Assembly (NCBI GenBank): GCA_963922455.1
Contig: CAWUIO010000003.1
Coordinates: forward strand, 1-64,000
Length of the DNA: 64,000 nt
Direction: 5' to 3'
DNA from: CAWUIO01 sp963922455
GTDB lineage: Bacteria > Bacteroidota > Bacteroidia > Cytophagales > Microscillaceae
The translations under genes and the position numbers were made by a program. Below are positions 27,741 to 37,508 of this stretch, one piece after another. The notes beneath the pieces were generated by a model that searched no databases, was not told where the DNA came from, and saw nothing but the letters and a program-made list of their open reading frames with translations. Each line of letters begins with the position of its first letter. Position 1 is the stretch's first letter.

Positions 27741-28712
27741 TTAGCTAATGATTTTACTTCTTATCTTCATGGAAACGTTGAGGATGTTATCTAAGTCTTT
27801 GGCAGTGAAATTAATTTTGCTAGACGTATTATCTTCAACGTATAAAATACCATTTTCTTCTTTGGTAGTAGACTCGTCGTACTCGTAGGTAATTTTAACG
27901 TTATTATAAATTGTTTGCAATTCGTTTAGGTCATCAATCAACTTTTTAATACTGGCTTTTTCTTCATAAAAAGAAAGAAGCAGTAAAAGTTGGTCTAGAA
28001 TGATTTTTTGCTCCCCAATTCGGTTTTTGAGCAATTCATTGGGTTGTTTTTTGGCCACTTCGCAAGTAAGGTAGAGTGCTTCCAACCATCCCCCGGTAAG
28101 GATAAGGATGGTCATATCGGCCCGGCCATTTTCTTGCAAGTGGTCGTTGATACGTTCTAAGTTAGTGTTAGTTACGAGTAAAAGGGAATCAAGGTTATTG
28201 CTGTTCGTAGCTAAATCACGGATTGTTTGAAAGTCAAAAAACTGGCCGATGCGTAGATCATCTGCCATGCGCTTCACAGAGGTCAAATAGATGAGGGCAT
28301 CTTGGGTCTGCTCATAAATATTAGCGTAACCCAAATCTGTACTATAAATACCCAGGTTAAGGGCTTGGCGATAACTTGTATTGTAATTTGCAATGTTATC
28401 AGTAGAGTTAAGAATAGATTTATCGTATTTAATGCCTAAATCTCGGATAAGGAAGGAGATCTCTAATGGGGAAGGGATCGACTTGACAATATCACTTAAA
28501 ACTTCCTTGGAGATAGCAGGGGTTTGAGGCTTTGACTCGTCTTCTTCGGGAGTATCCTCTAAAAGTTCATCCGAATCACTCGTTTGAGCATTTTCACCCC
28601 CTCCGCCACATGCCAAGCATAAGGTAGCTATCAAACCTATGATGAAACCAAATTGAAGAAAATGGAAAAATCTTGGGACGCTCATTTTTAATGGGTTATT
28701 GATGGGTTTCAT
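27741..28712 (-). CDS. Lipoprotein paralogue 1 of the triplicated 'LGIYSxDLGY' family
   Basis: A 323-residue protein with a lipoprotein signal (LIATLCLACGGGG; lipidated Cys near residue 35), then an acidic linker and the family domain: SPLEISFLIRDLGIKYDK, YRQALNLGIYSTDLGYANIYEQ, LTGGWLEALYLTCEVAKKQPN and RIGEQKIILDQLLLLL. It is the longest and the only lipidated copy, so the likely membrane anchor of the set. A second in-frame ATG nine codons in (28685) is an equally good start. It lies 36 nt after the ABC transporter gene. Confidence 0.78.
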   Translation of the reverse strand: MKPINNPLKMSVPRFFHFLQFGFIIGLIATLCLACGGGGENAQTSDSDELLEDTPEEDESKPQTPAISKEVLSDIVKSIPSPLEISFLIRDLGIKYDKSILNSTDNIANYNTSYRQALNLGIYSTDLGYANIYEQTQDALIYLTSVKRMADDLRIGQFFDFQTIRDLATNSNNLDSLLLVTNTNLERINDHLQENGRADMTILILTGGWLEALYLTCEVAKKQPNELLKNRIGEQKIILDQLLLLLSFYEEKASIKKLIDDLNELQTIYNNVKITYEYDESTTKEENGILYVEDNTSSKINFTAKDLDNILNVSMKIRSKIIS

Positions 28713-28748
28713 GAATTATCTACTCTAAGTTATGCAAATTGGATACGT

Positions 28749-31700
28749 TTATTCCTTTTTACCAATATTATTTAAAAAGACGATTAGTCTTTTGAATAGG
28801 TCAAAGTATAAGGTTAAATACAAGACAAAAGTGAAGAACCAGATAACTCCCATATTGAAATAATAGGTACCAAATGTAGTTCCCATGAAGGGTTTACGGG
28901 GAGCCATAAAGTGGGAACGGTAATTTAGTGGATTTTCGTGCTTGGGTGGATCCATAAAAACTGGATCGATCATCTGTAATAATTTACCATTTTGTTCTTC
29001 TATTCTTTCTAGGACATTGGCATTACTTACAAAAACGGCTTGACTTTCATTGAAGTAACGATTTTTAAATTCGTTTAAGTCATAATTATCGTCTTGTGCA
29101 CTTTTATCCTCAATAATTTCATCTTTTTCCAGGCCAGACTCATTGAGCAAATTTGTAAAACGTTGAGAAATGCTGTCAAAATATGTACGAATCAAACCAG
29201 CAATTGGCTCATTAAAGTTTTCTCTCAGTAAGTCATTTTCTAAATCAATACCTTCTAATAGCTCAGGGAAGGCATTTTTGGTTTTGATTTCGCTACGGAT
29301 CAACTTTAAGTTTTTGTCAATCTCGGTATCAATTGAGTCACTTTTTTCGTCCAGGGTTTGCATCTCGAGCGTTTTCTCGAGACGAAAGCTTAGTTCGGGT
29401 ATCCAGAAGGTTACTTTAAAGTTGCTTTCACTGAGTCTTTTATCAACGTCATAAAAGTCAACCTCATAATGGTTGTGCTTAAACTGGTCTACCATGATTG
29501 CTTCAAAGGCCCATCGGGAGGTCATAAAATCGGCTAAGAGAGGTACAGTGCCTTTCTCACTGATCATAGTATTCATCTTCTCAAAGCGGAAAATAATACC
29601 ACTGAGAATCATTTGTGGAATGAGTAAGAGCGGGATTGTAATATAGATCGTAATGACCGAGTTGAACATAGAGGAGATATTCAAACCGAGTACATTGGCA
29701 AAACAAGATACAGAAAAGAGAATAGCCCAATAACTTATTAACTCTCCTTGTATTTCCAGGACAAAATTACCGATGATTACAAAAGAAAAAGTTTGGATTG
29801 CCGATAGCAAAAACAAAATAATAATCTTGGAACTTAGATAACTAAAGCGACTCAGGTTCAGGAAGCGTTCCCGTTTCTGAATTTTCAAATCCTTGATAAT
29901 TTCCTCGGCACTCACGGTTAGCCCCATGAATAAGGAAATGATAATACAGATCAGGATATATGCTGGTATATTATCATTGAAGCGATAGACGTATTCTCCG
30001 GTTCCGGGTTCGTTTTGAAAACGAATAATGTAGGAGAGCATCAAGGCTAGCAGTGGAGCTTCCAAGAGGTTGATAAGCATATATTGACGGTTGCTTATCT
30101 TGGATAGGAAATCTCGGGTGGTGAATAAAAAGGCTTGTTTAAATATATTGGGCCTACTTACCGAAGAAGGGGGAGGATCACTAATCACTTCGGCTTCCTC
30201 GATGGCAAAGTTGGCCAAAAATCGTTCATGCCATTGTTTGGGGCTTAGCTGGCGTTTACCTGTCTCCTCTCCAAATTCGTTTACAACCTCTTTCTCGATG
30301 AGGTTAAACATCTCTTCTGGGTTTTCGCTATACTTTTGACTATCGGCCTGGTTGGTTTGCTCCTTGAAATAAGCAATAGCCTCTAAGGGGTTTCCATAAA
30401 ATATCAAATACCCTCCCCGATCGAGGATGATCATTTTATCGAATGATTTATAGATATCGGAGGAAGGCTGGTGGATCACCACAAATATAAGCTTCCCTTT
30501 TAGGGAGAGCTCTTTAAGTAAGTCAATAACATTTTGAGAATCTTTGGATGATAAGCCCGAGGTTGGTTCATCTACAAAGAGCACGGCAGGTTCTCTAATT
30601 AGCTCCAAAGCAATATTCAAGCGTTTCCTCTGCCCGCCACTAATTTTTTTATTGAGAACATTTCCAACTTTTAAGTCCCGAATATGATCGAGGCCTAAAC
30701 TTTCAAGGGTCGTCATCACTTTGGAGTCAATATCTTCTTCGCTTAAACCCCCAAAGCAAAGCTTGGCATTATAATATAAGTTTTGATAAACGGTCAGTTC
30801 TTCAATGAGTAGATCATCTTGGGCTACATAGCCTATTACCCCTTCTATTTCGGTACGGGAACTATGCAGATTTATGCCATTGATTAGGACTTGTCCATCA
30901 CTTGGGCTTTCAATTCCCGACAAGACATTCATGAGAGTAGTCTTACCGGCCCCACTCCCCCCCATAATTCCGACCAACTTTCCTTGGGCCTCAGACAAGC
31001 TAGTCTTTTGAATACCAATATGTCCGTTGGGGAATCGGAAAACGATATCTTGGGCAGTAAAAGATAATTTTACATCCTGGAGGTTGTGCAGATAAACACT
31101 CGTTACATCGCCATAGTAAAGAGAGGCTCCTTTTTCCGTTTTTATACTGCCTCCATTAGAAAATAAGTATACCTGATTGCGCTTCATAGTAAAGCCATTC
31201 AGGCGTACATCATCGTTGCCTACATATTTAATAAAGTACAAATCGACACTACTGACCCGGATGAAGATTACTTCACCGTGTAAATTAGCAAGAGGGTAGT
31301 GTTTGGCTTCTGGGGGCACTAACAAGTTATTATTGCTAGCTACGAGAATATTAGGATCATTGAGTTTGGTGGAATCTTCACTGAGAACAAAACTCTCAAT
31401 CACGGAATAATCGTCTTTTATATTAAAAGCACTCGATACCGTATCAATGATCATTCGACGCTGAGAGGTAAAGTTTTTGTCTGAGGCCACTAATTCTAGA
31501 AGCTTGACCAAGATGATTACTTTTTGTCTTTGTTCAAGGCTTTTATTGATCTGACGACAAAATTTCAGGATTCTTACCGAATCCTTCATAGTAATCAGTT
31601 TATTTTCTTGGGCTTTTCCATACTCTGCTTCATTATCATAGAGATTCGTGTAGATTTGAACCGAATCATGGTCCAGTTCCTGAACGAAATAATCGATCAC

Positions 31701-31790
31701 AAACTTTCTCTCAACTTCGGTTGCGCCACCATCCTGTTTGGTGATAAGGGCAAAGAGTTTGGTAAGGGCTTGAAGAATTTGTTCACTCAT
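28749..31790 (-). CDS. ABCG-type ABC transporter with TerB-like N-terminal domain
   Basis: A 1013-residue fused transporter. Residues 1-135 form a helical TerB-like domain, and 160-235 a beta-rich stretch of FHA-like appearance. The ATPase domain (about 240-480) has Walker A GGSGAGKTT, signature SGGQRKR, Walker B AVLFVDEPTSGL and the H-loop VVIHQPSS. The membrane part (about 550-1005) has ABC2-type helices at 570-590, 605-625, 655-700 and 710-740, a long acidic extracytoplasmic insert (about 760-950) and a last helix near 975-1000. The 'half-transporter' order ATPase then permease is that of eukaryotic ABCG proteins. It lies between siaC and the exported paralogues. Confidence 0.9.
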   Translation of the reverse strand: MSEQILQALTKLFALITKQDGGATEVERKFVIDYFVQELDHDSVQIYTNLYDNEAEYGKAQENKLITMKDSVRILKFCRQINKSLEQRQKVIILVKLLELVASDKNFTSQRRMIIDTVSSAFNIKDDYSVIESFVLSEDSTKLNDPNILVASNNNLLVPPEAKHYPLANLHGEVIFIRVSSVDLYFIKYVGNDDVRLNGFTMKRNQVYLFSNGGSIKTEKGASLYYGDVTSVYLHNLQDVKLSFTAQDIVFRFPNGHIGIQKTSLSEAQGKLVGIMGGSGAGKTTLMNVLSGIESPSDGQVLINGINLHSSRTEIEGVIGYVAQDDLLIEELTVYQNLYYNAKLCFGGLSEEDIDSKVMTTLESLGLDHIRDLKVGNVLNKKISGGQRKRLNIALELIREPAVLFVDEPTSGLSSKDSQNVIDLLKELSLKGKLIFVVIHQPSSDIYKSFDKMIILDRGGYLIFYGNPLEAIAYFKEQTNQADSQKYSENPEEMFNLIEKEVVNEFGEETGKRQLSPKQWHERFLANFAIEEAEVISDPPPSSVSRPNIFKQAFLFTTRDFLSKISNRQYMLINLLEAPLLALMLSYIIRFQNEPGTGEYVYRFNDNIPAYILICIIISLFMGLTVSAEEIIKDLKIQKRERFLNLSRFSYLSSKIIILFLLSAIQTFSFVIIGNFVLEIQGELISYWAILFSVSCFANVLGLNISSMFNSVITIYITIPLLLIPQMILSGIIFRFEKMNTMISEKGTVPLLADFMTSRWAFEAIMVDQFKHNHYEVDFYDVDKRLSESNFKVTFWIPELSFRLEKTLEMQTLDEKSDSIDTEIDKNLKLIRSEIKTKNAFPELLEGIDLENDLLRENFNEPIAGLIRTYFDSISQRFTNLLNESGLEKDEIIEDKSAQDDNYDLNEFKNRYFNESQAVFVSNANVLERIEEQNGKLLQMIDPVFMDPPKHENPLNYRSHFMAPRKPFMGTTFGTYYFNMGVIWFFTFVLYLTLYFDLFKRLIVFLNNIGKKE

Positions 31791-31899
31791 GATATTGGTC
31801 CGGCCTTTAAGAGGCCGTTCAAAAAAATTTCACAGACTAGAAAACGAGAAGAATGCAGCTTAAGTTGAAGCAAAAAATCTTCTCAGGATACGTTTAAGC

Positions 31900-32262
31900 T
31901 TAATAGGTCTTGAACTCAAAAGGCACCTCAACTAATTCGGAGAATTCGGTACCTGCTTCTTCCATGTCCTCATCGTCTTCGTGGAAGTACCAAGAAATAG
32001 TAGTATTCTCGATGGTTTCCAGCTTAGATAAGATGTCTAAAATAAGCTTGGAAGAAGCCGTGTTGAAGTATTCTAACTTAAAAATGAATACCGTCTCAGG
32101 GTTAGAATTTTTGGAATATTCCTCGAGCCAATCTAGTATAGGCTGGTAAAATTCAGCTGAATCTTCGGGAAGTGATCGGCCAGATATTTCAAAAATACCG
32201 TTGTTACGATCCAAGATTATTTTTGGTGTATCTTCGGTTCCTTCTAAGTTTATAACTTCCAT
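31900..32262 (-). CDS. siaC: SiaC-family regulatory phosphoprotein (DUF1987)
   Basis: A 120-residue partner-switch protein. In Pseudomonas aeruginosa SiaC is phosphorylated on Thr68 by SiaB and dephosphorylated by the PP2C-type SiaA, and the free form activates a diguanylate cyclase. Here the motif EYFNTASSKLILD places a threonine at exactly residue 68. PKIILDRNNGIFEISGRSLPED near the N-terminus is typical of the family. It lies 29 nt after siaB and 109 nt before the ABC transporter gene. No GGDEF cyclase is encoded in this window, so the downstream target here is unknown. Confidence 0.9.
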   Translation of the reverse strand: MEVINLEGTEDTPKIILDRNNGIFEISGRSLPEDSAEFYQPILDWLEEYSKNSNPETVFIFKLEYFNTASSKLILDILSKLETIENTTISWYFHEDDEDMEEAGTEFSELVEVPFEFKTY

Positions 32263-32291
32263 ATGAATTTGTAGTTAAATGTACTTTTCTT

Positions 32292-32849
32292 TTACTTATT
32301 TCGGCGTATAATAGTTTTAAGCGAAAAAAAGGATATTGCGTCATTAATTGGCTCGAAGTCAAACTGGAGTTTTTGTCCGGACTTTCGGGCCATATCAATA
32401 AATCCGAGCCCGGCCCCTCCCTTATCGGTTAGTCCCGGACTATTTTTTATTTTCTCTTTATAATAAGCTTTAAGCCCCTCTTTATCCAAGCTATTAATAT
32501 ATTCTAGCTTGTCTTGTAGAATTTTAATCTTCTCATTGGTGATGGGGTTACCGGAAGTAATGATATACTTATCTTCCTGCTTGCCTATCATAAAAATAGC
32601 ACTATTGCGGTTGCTATTCATTACGGCAACATCTTCTATTTCATCAGAATGCTTGACAATGTTTTGTAAGCACTCTACCATTACATTAAACACCTTACGT
32701 TTTATTGACGAATCTTCACCGATCGCGTCCATATTCCGCTCAGCCATGGCCAGTACGGATTTGGTTATTTCCTGCGTAAATTCACCTTCGTACACTAAGA
32801 TCAAGTTACGGGTAACCATCGTCCGGTGTAATTCATAAATGTATTTCAT
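32292..32849 (-). CDS. siaB: SiaB-family protein kinase
   Basis: A 185-residue kinase-like protein with a GHKL-type fold. The N-box helix is VMVECLQNIVKHS (about 56-68) and the glycine loop is KGGAGLGFIDMARKSG (about 144-159). In the characterised pathway SiaB phosphorylates SiaC on Thr68. The order here, phosphatase-kinase-SiaC, matches the pathway. A second start at Met11 (VTRNLILVYEG) is possible. The gene follows the phosphatase by 136 nt; a GGCTGA/TCAGCC hairpin (32947-32961) lies in that gap and could influence relative expression. Confidence 0.88.
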   Translation of the reverse strand: MKYIYELHRTMVTRNLILVYEGEFTQEITKSVLAMAERNMDAIGEDSSIKRKVFNVMVECLQNIVKHSDEIEDVAVMNSNRNSAIFMIGKQEDKYIITSGNPITNEKIKILQDKLEYINSLDKEGLKAYYKEKIKNSPGLTDKGGAGLGFIDMARKSGQKLQFDFEPINDAISFFSLKTIIRRNK

Positions 32850-32985
32850 ATTAGGCGAATAATTTATTATGGTTTGGATCGAGATTACCCTATAGTTCTA
32901 CAAAAGAATTATGAGTAATTCAGCATGCATAGCTTTATGTTGTAAGGGCTGATATTCAGCCTTCGCAAAACTATTAATTTTTAGT

Positions 32986-35900
32986 TTATAATTTAATACC
33001 AATCATGAGTACATCGTCGGTTTGTTTGTTGTTTCCTCTCCAACTCTCAAACTCCGTCAACAAGACTTGGTTAAGATCAGAAAGGGGAATATCATGATTG
33101 TTCTTTAAAATGTCACGAATTCTTCGGGGCGAGAACTTTTTATTTTTCGGGCCACCGAATTGGTCAGGGAAACCATCGGAGAATAAATAAATACAATCGC
33201 TATCTCTGTAATTGATAACTGTATTCGTAAAGCGTCCCCGGTTCTTATGCTGGGCTCCCCCGATTGGGTATTTATTTCCTTTAATCTCGTGCAATTCTTG
33301 TTCACTTAAATAGTACAATGGCCGATGCGCCCCTGCATATTCAATCTGTTGCTTACGTTGATTGATTTTACACAAAGAAATATCCATACCATCCTTGGTA
33401 GAGGCATCAGTTTCGTCTTGTTTTAGGGTTTTAGTCACCTCAGCATCTAATAAATCCAGCATAATTCCCGGATTATTTGCTTCTTCATTATTCACTATAT
33501 TATTCAAGAGGAAGAAACCAATTAGGGAAATTAAGGCTCCTGGCACCCCGTGCCCCGTACAATCAACGGCTGCAATGTAAATGTCATCATCTTTTTGAAA
33601 AAACCAAGGAAAATCTCCACTTACCACATCCCGCGGTTTGTATAAGATGAAGGAGTCTTTTAAAAACTGGCGAATGTAATTCGTGTCCGGTAGAATGGCC
33701 TCTTGGATACGCTTGGCATAGTTTATACTTTCTGTGATTTTCCGGTTTTTTTGAGAAATTTCCATCTCAATAATCTTACGTTCTGTAATATCGTGCGATA
33801 CGACTAAGACAGACTCCAAAGATTGTTGATCTGTGTATTCCGGAATGGCATTCACCTGCATAATCCGTTCTCCCATAATAGATGGGAAGTCCATATCAAT
33901 ATTAATCTTTTGATTCTTGGTGATAACATCTTTGATGATATCATTCCAAGAGTTGACAATTTCCTCGCTTAGTTCTAACTCCCGAATGTGTTTTTGTAAA
34001 TAATTATCTTTGTTACGACCAGTATACGTTTCAATGGTCGGGTTGATATAGAAAACGGTACCTTCACGAGAAATTCGGGTAATCAAATCAGGTGAGTTTT
34101 CAGACAAAGCTTGCATTTGTCCCCTCAATCTTTGCTCTCTTTCGGCGGCTCTACGCTCTGTAATATCTCGGGTATTTAACACGATTCCCTGGATGGCAGG
34201 GTCAGCAAGAAGGTTAATCCCGGTTGCTTCTAGCCAGATCCTTTCAGCTGATTTGGTTTGATAGCTAAATTCGATAGTGACCCTTTGATCGGGTTCCTCA
34301 ATAAGATCACGGAACATTTGCTCGTACTTATCTACGCCATCTGGATGGACATACACAATGTCACGGATTCCGATCATCTCTTCTTGGGTGTAACCCAGAA
34401 TTTTTTCTACCGATGGACTGATATAACGGATAGTAGCATCCGATTCGTAAATGGTGATAACCTCTGAGGCATTTTCTAGGAGAAGTTGGGTTCGATCGGT
34501 AGCTCTTTGTACCTCTCGGATTTTCTTTTCTAATTCTCGGTTGGTTCTTTGTAATTCTTCCTGAGTAGCCTCCATTTCTTCAGCATTTTGGCGCAAGACT
34601 TCTTGTTGCAACTGCAACTCACTACTCATCTTTTGAGATTCTCTTAAAAGTTTCTCCGTATTTTCCTTCACCTTGATGTTAAAGACCGTACGGGCAATAA
34701 TCTCACTAATTTCTTCCACAAAGGTAACTTCCCGAGATCCAAAGCGCTCAAATCCGGCAAACTCCAAGACTCCGTAGACAGTTTCATTGGTAATAAGTGG
34801 GCGAATTAGGATACACTTGGGTTTACGATCTCCTAAAATACCTGAGCTTATGGTAAGATAATCATCCGGAATTTCCGTCCGGATGATTGTATCTTGCTCA
34901 ATAGCAGCCTGTCCAACCAAGCCCTCGGCAAATTTAAACCGGGCCTTCATATATTTTCGCTTATTGTAAGCAAAACTGGCATTCATTTCAATAAATACAG
35001 CGTCTTTATTCTCATCGTTTACCGTGTAGAATGCCCCCTGTACCGCCCCAATTTTATTGGTTACATATTCAGTAACAAGCTCTCCCAAACCATCAATTGT
35101 AGTGATAGATGGCAAGATATCCCCAATCTCTGCCATACCCGTTACAATCCAGTTACGTTCATCATCTCTAAGGGCCGATTGCTGTATACTGTCCCGCATG
35201 GATATCAAGGCATTTCCTAAGGCATCTTGTTCACTTAAGGGTTTAAAATCGGCTTTAAACTCCCCGTGGCCAATTCTCCGGGCGAAGCTGGCCATTTTAC
35301 GGAGGTTATCTACCAAACCGTTGAGTCTTAGGGTCATTTCACCGGTTTCATCCCGGGTATAACGACGGGTTTTTTCGGGTAATATCCCTTGGGAAAGGAG
35401 TAGGATAATTTCCCGAAGCCGGATAATAGGTCTTACAAGAGAAAGGGAGAAAATATAACCAAATACCAAGGAAATCAGCAAGACCACGGCACTCAACGTG
35501 ATCAAAGACCACATGAGGTTGTAAATGGGCTGAAATACTTCTTCGCGATCTATTTGTACAGTAAGGCCCCAACCGATAACCGGAATGGGTTGCCAAGCCG
35601 ATAATACGGATTTCTTATTCCGGTTTAACGTATAACCAAAACCACTTAAACCTTGTGCGGCTTCTTGGGGAGCTTGTGCTCTATCTTTAACTTGAGGTAA
35701 ATTCCGCTCAAATGTTTCTATGCTTTCAGATCGGGAGGGGTTGATAAATTGTATACTGGTTCCAAAATCTTTGGTGAGGATAATTTCACCACTACGTCCT
35801 AAACCAGTAGTATCGCCGACGACTTTATAAATATAATCTAAATCAATCTCGTAGATTAATACTCCTAATAAATCTCCTTGCTCATCTTTAACCGGAGCGG

Positions 35901-36624
35901 ATACATACATATAATAAAGTAAATCTCGCCCAAGATTACTTACTGTAAATTCATCTTTGATTCTTAATGGAAACACATTACTAAAATACACCGAATCCCG
36001 TCCTACATTAATGGTGTTTCCGTCTTGGTCTACAATATCGAAGTTGATCCCTTTCTTTGTTTCCCCTTTACGCATCCCTTCTAGAAAGACAATATCTCCA
36101 TTCCGATCTGTGATGTAGACATTCAGGATATCAAAATGAATGAGCGTTTCTTGAAATAACTGATCTAGGTCTTCTCCTTGACTCAGGAAGGTATTTTCAA
36201 ATTTTTTCCGAAACTCCTCCACGGGGTTTTGTCTAGAAACAGTATCGGCTCGGAGGGTATTTCTTAAGGTATCCAAGCGAGGCAAGGTATCTTGAGGTAG
36301 AACAGGCCTTTGTATAAGCGCCGAATCTATCACCGGGGTGTTCTTGTTTACTTGGCCAGTATCCGTTTTGTACTCTGTGATCCTGTTACGTATTGCGCTC
36401 AGTTGAGACGTAAACTCAATATTCTCTTTAACCCTTTGAAAAAAGTCGGTAATTTTTTCTGCTTTAAAAGAACGGATGGTGGTAATGGTTTCACTATAAG
36501 TGTTCTCAATGGCGCTCTTATTTAAGAAGTAAGCTATCGTACTTGTTGCGATAACCGTAAGGGCTACGACAAACAAGACTAAAGTTATTATCTTAAAAGC
36601 AATACCGATTGTGTTTTTTTTCAT
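32986..36624 (-). CDS. SiaA-like sensor phosphatase: dCache-HAMP-GAF-PAS-PAS-SpoIIE
   Basis: A 1212-residue membrane sensor. In order: first membrane helix (about 10-33), a periplasmic sensing domain of dCache type (about 40-370), second helix (about 373-395), HAMP (395-450), GAF (510-660), a coiled coil, two PAS domains (about 720-835 and 845-960, each ending DITERR/K), and a SpoIIE/PP2C phosphatase (about 985-1212). Metal-binding Asp residues are visible in VVSGDFPWF, AAVDCTGHGVPGA and DGFPDQFGG...TDDVLMIG. It probably dephosphorylates the SiaC protein encoded two genes downstream. Compared with Pseudomonas SiaA it carries three extra cytosolic sensor domains. Confidence 0.9.
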   Translation of the reverse strand: MKKNTIGIAFKIITLVLFVVALTVIATSTIAYFLNKSAIENTYSETITTIRSFKAEKITDFFQRVKENIEFTSQLSAIRNRITEYKTDTGQVNKNTPVIDSALIQRPVLPQDTLPRLDTLRNTLRADTVSRQNPVEEFRKKFENTFLSQGEDLDQLFQETLIHFDILNVYITDRNGDIVFLEGMRKGETKKGINFDIVDQDGNTINVGRDSVYFSNVFPLRIKDEFTVSNLGRDLLYYMYVSAPVKDEQGDLLGVLIYEIDLDYIYKVVGDTTGLGRSGEIILTKDFGTSIQFINPSRSESIETFERNLPQVKDRAQAPQEAAQGLSGFGYTLNRNKKSVLSAWQPIPVIGWGLTVQIDREEVFQPIYNLMWSLITLSAVVLLISLVFGYIFSLSLVRPIIRLREIILLLSQGILPEKTRRYTRDETGEMTLRLNGLVDNLRKMASFARRIGHGEFKADFKPLSEQDALGNALISMRDSIQQSALRDDERNWIVTGMAEIGDILPSITTIDGLGELVTEYVTNKIGAVQGAFYTVNDENKDAVFIEMNASFAYNKRKYMKARFKFAEGLVGQAAIEQDTIIRTEIPDDYLTISSGILGDRKPKCILIRPLITNETVYGVLEFAGFERFGSREVTFVEEISEIIARTVFNIKVKENTEKLLRESQKMSSELQLQQEVLRQNAEEMEATQEELQRTNRELEKKIREVQRATDRTQLLLENASEVITIYESDATIRYISPSVEKILGYTQEEMIGIRDIVYVHPDGVDKYEQMFRDLIEEPDQRVTIEFSYQTKSAERIWLEATGINLLADPAIQGIVLNTRDITERRAAEREQRLRGQMQALSENSPDLITRISREGTVFYINPTIETYTGRNKDNYLQKHIRELELSEEIVNSWNDIIKDVITKNQKINIDMDFPSIMGERIMQVNAIPEYTDQQSLESVLVVSHDITERKIIEMEISQKNRKITESINYAKRIQEAILPDTNYIRQFLKDSFILYKPRDVVSGDFPWFFQKDDDIYIAAVDCTGHGVPGALISLIGFFLLNNIVNNEEANNPGIMLDLLDAEVTKTLKQDETDASTKDGMDISLCKINQRKQQIEYAGAHRPLYYLSEQELHEIKGNKYPIGGAQHKNRGRFTNTVINYRDSDCIYLFSDGFPDQFGGPKNKKFSPRRIRDILKNNHDIPLSDLNQVLLTEFESWRGNNKQTDDVLMIGIKL

Positions 36625-36682
36625 CCTGTAAATGCGGCTCTACAAAAATTAAAAATTTGATTAATCTAGGCGTACCGTAGAA

Positions 36683-37492
36683 TTACAAATTAAGGTTGTA
36701 ATATTCATTTGTCTCAATTTCTTTGGCCAAAAGTAATGCCACTTCTCTTAAGAAGTCTAATTCTGTTTGTTCAAAAAGTTTAAAAGACGCCATCTCGATG
36801 ACTCCCAAGACTTCTTCTTCCTCATTCTTAATGGGATATATTATTAAATTACTCGGGGTGGCACTCCCCAAGCCCGACATAACTTGTACATAGCCCTCGG
36901 GTATGGAGCTCAAATTAATGGGCTTGCCATTTTTGGCCACTTGCCCAACCAAGCCTTGACCAAATTCATAAAGATTAACTTGGCCTTCCCCCCCATAGTA
37001 AGCATAACTTACAACCATTTCTAGTACTTTACTATCTTCTAAAGCCTTGGTAATATAAATAGCTCCTAAAGAAGCTTCTACATAATCACAAATACTTTGC
37101 AGAAACCTTTCAAGCAGAATCCGCTTATTGTATTGGTTTTTAAGGATAATTTCCTCTACAATCTTCATAGATACACTAGAAGCTACATCATCATCCAAGC
37201 CCTTCTTTTTATTGCCTGTACCATCATCAGAGCCGGAATTATTGCCATCTTGCTGATCTATGTCCTTAACGTAAATCACATCAATTCGTTGATTGGCACT
37301 TATGAGTAGAAAGAAAAAGCCAAACAGGCCGCTTGTGATCACCACGAGGATAACCTCACCCAAGCCAGGCACTTTTTTATATGTGTCTTGTACAATTTCC
37401 CCATGTTCCATAAGGAACCAACCATAAACCAAAGCAGAAATCATGAACAAAACTAAAAAGATAATTCCAAGGGGACGATATATAGATTTCAT
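36683..37492 (-). CDS. Membrane-anchored GAF-domain protein
   Basis: A 269-residue protein with two membrane helices (about 7-29 and 45-67), a Gly/Asp/Lys-rich linker, and a cytosolic GAF domain (about 105-260). The GAF contains GAIYITKA, FGQGLVGQVAKNGKPI and LIIYPIKNEEEEVLGVIEMASF, closely like the GAF in the phosphatase downstream. It has no output domain, so it may act by dimerising with a partner or as a ligand sink. It lies between cheB and the phosphatase gene in the same direction (16 nt after cheB, 58 nt before the phosphatase). Confidence 0.85.
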   Translation of the reverse strand: MKSIYRPLGIIFLVLFMISALVYGWFLMEHGEIVQDTYKKVPGLGEVILVVITSGLFGFFFLLISANQRIDVIYVKDIDQQDGNNSGSDDGTGNKKKGLDDDVASSVSMKIVEEIILKNQYNKRILLERFLQSICDYVEASLGAIYITKALEDSKVLEMVVSYAYYGGEGQVNLYEFGQGLVGQVAKNGKPINLSSIPEGYVQVMSGLGSATPSNLIIYPIKNEEEEVLGVIEMASFKLFEQTELDFLREVALLLAKEIETNEYYNLNL

Positions 37493-37508
37493 CGGCAGGT
37501 CAATTTAT

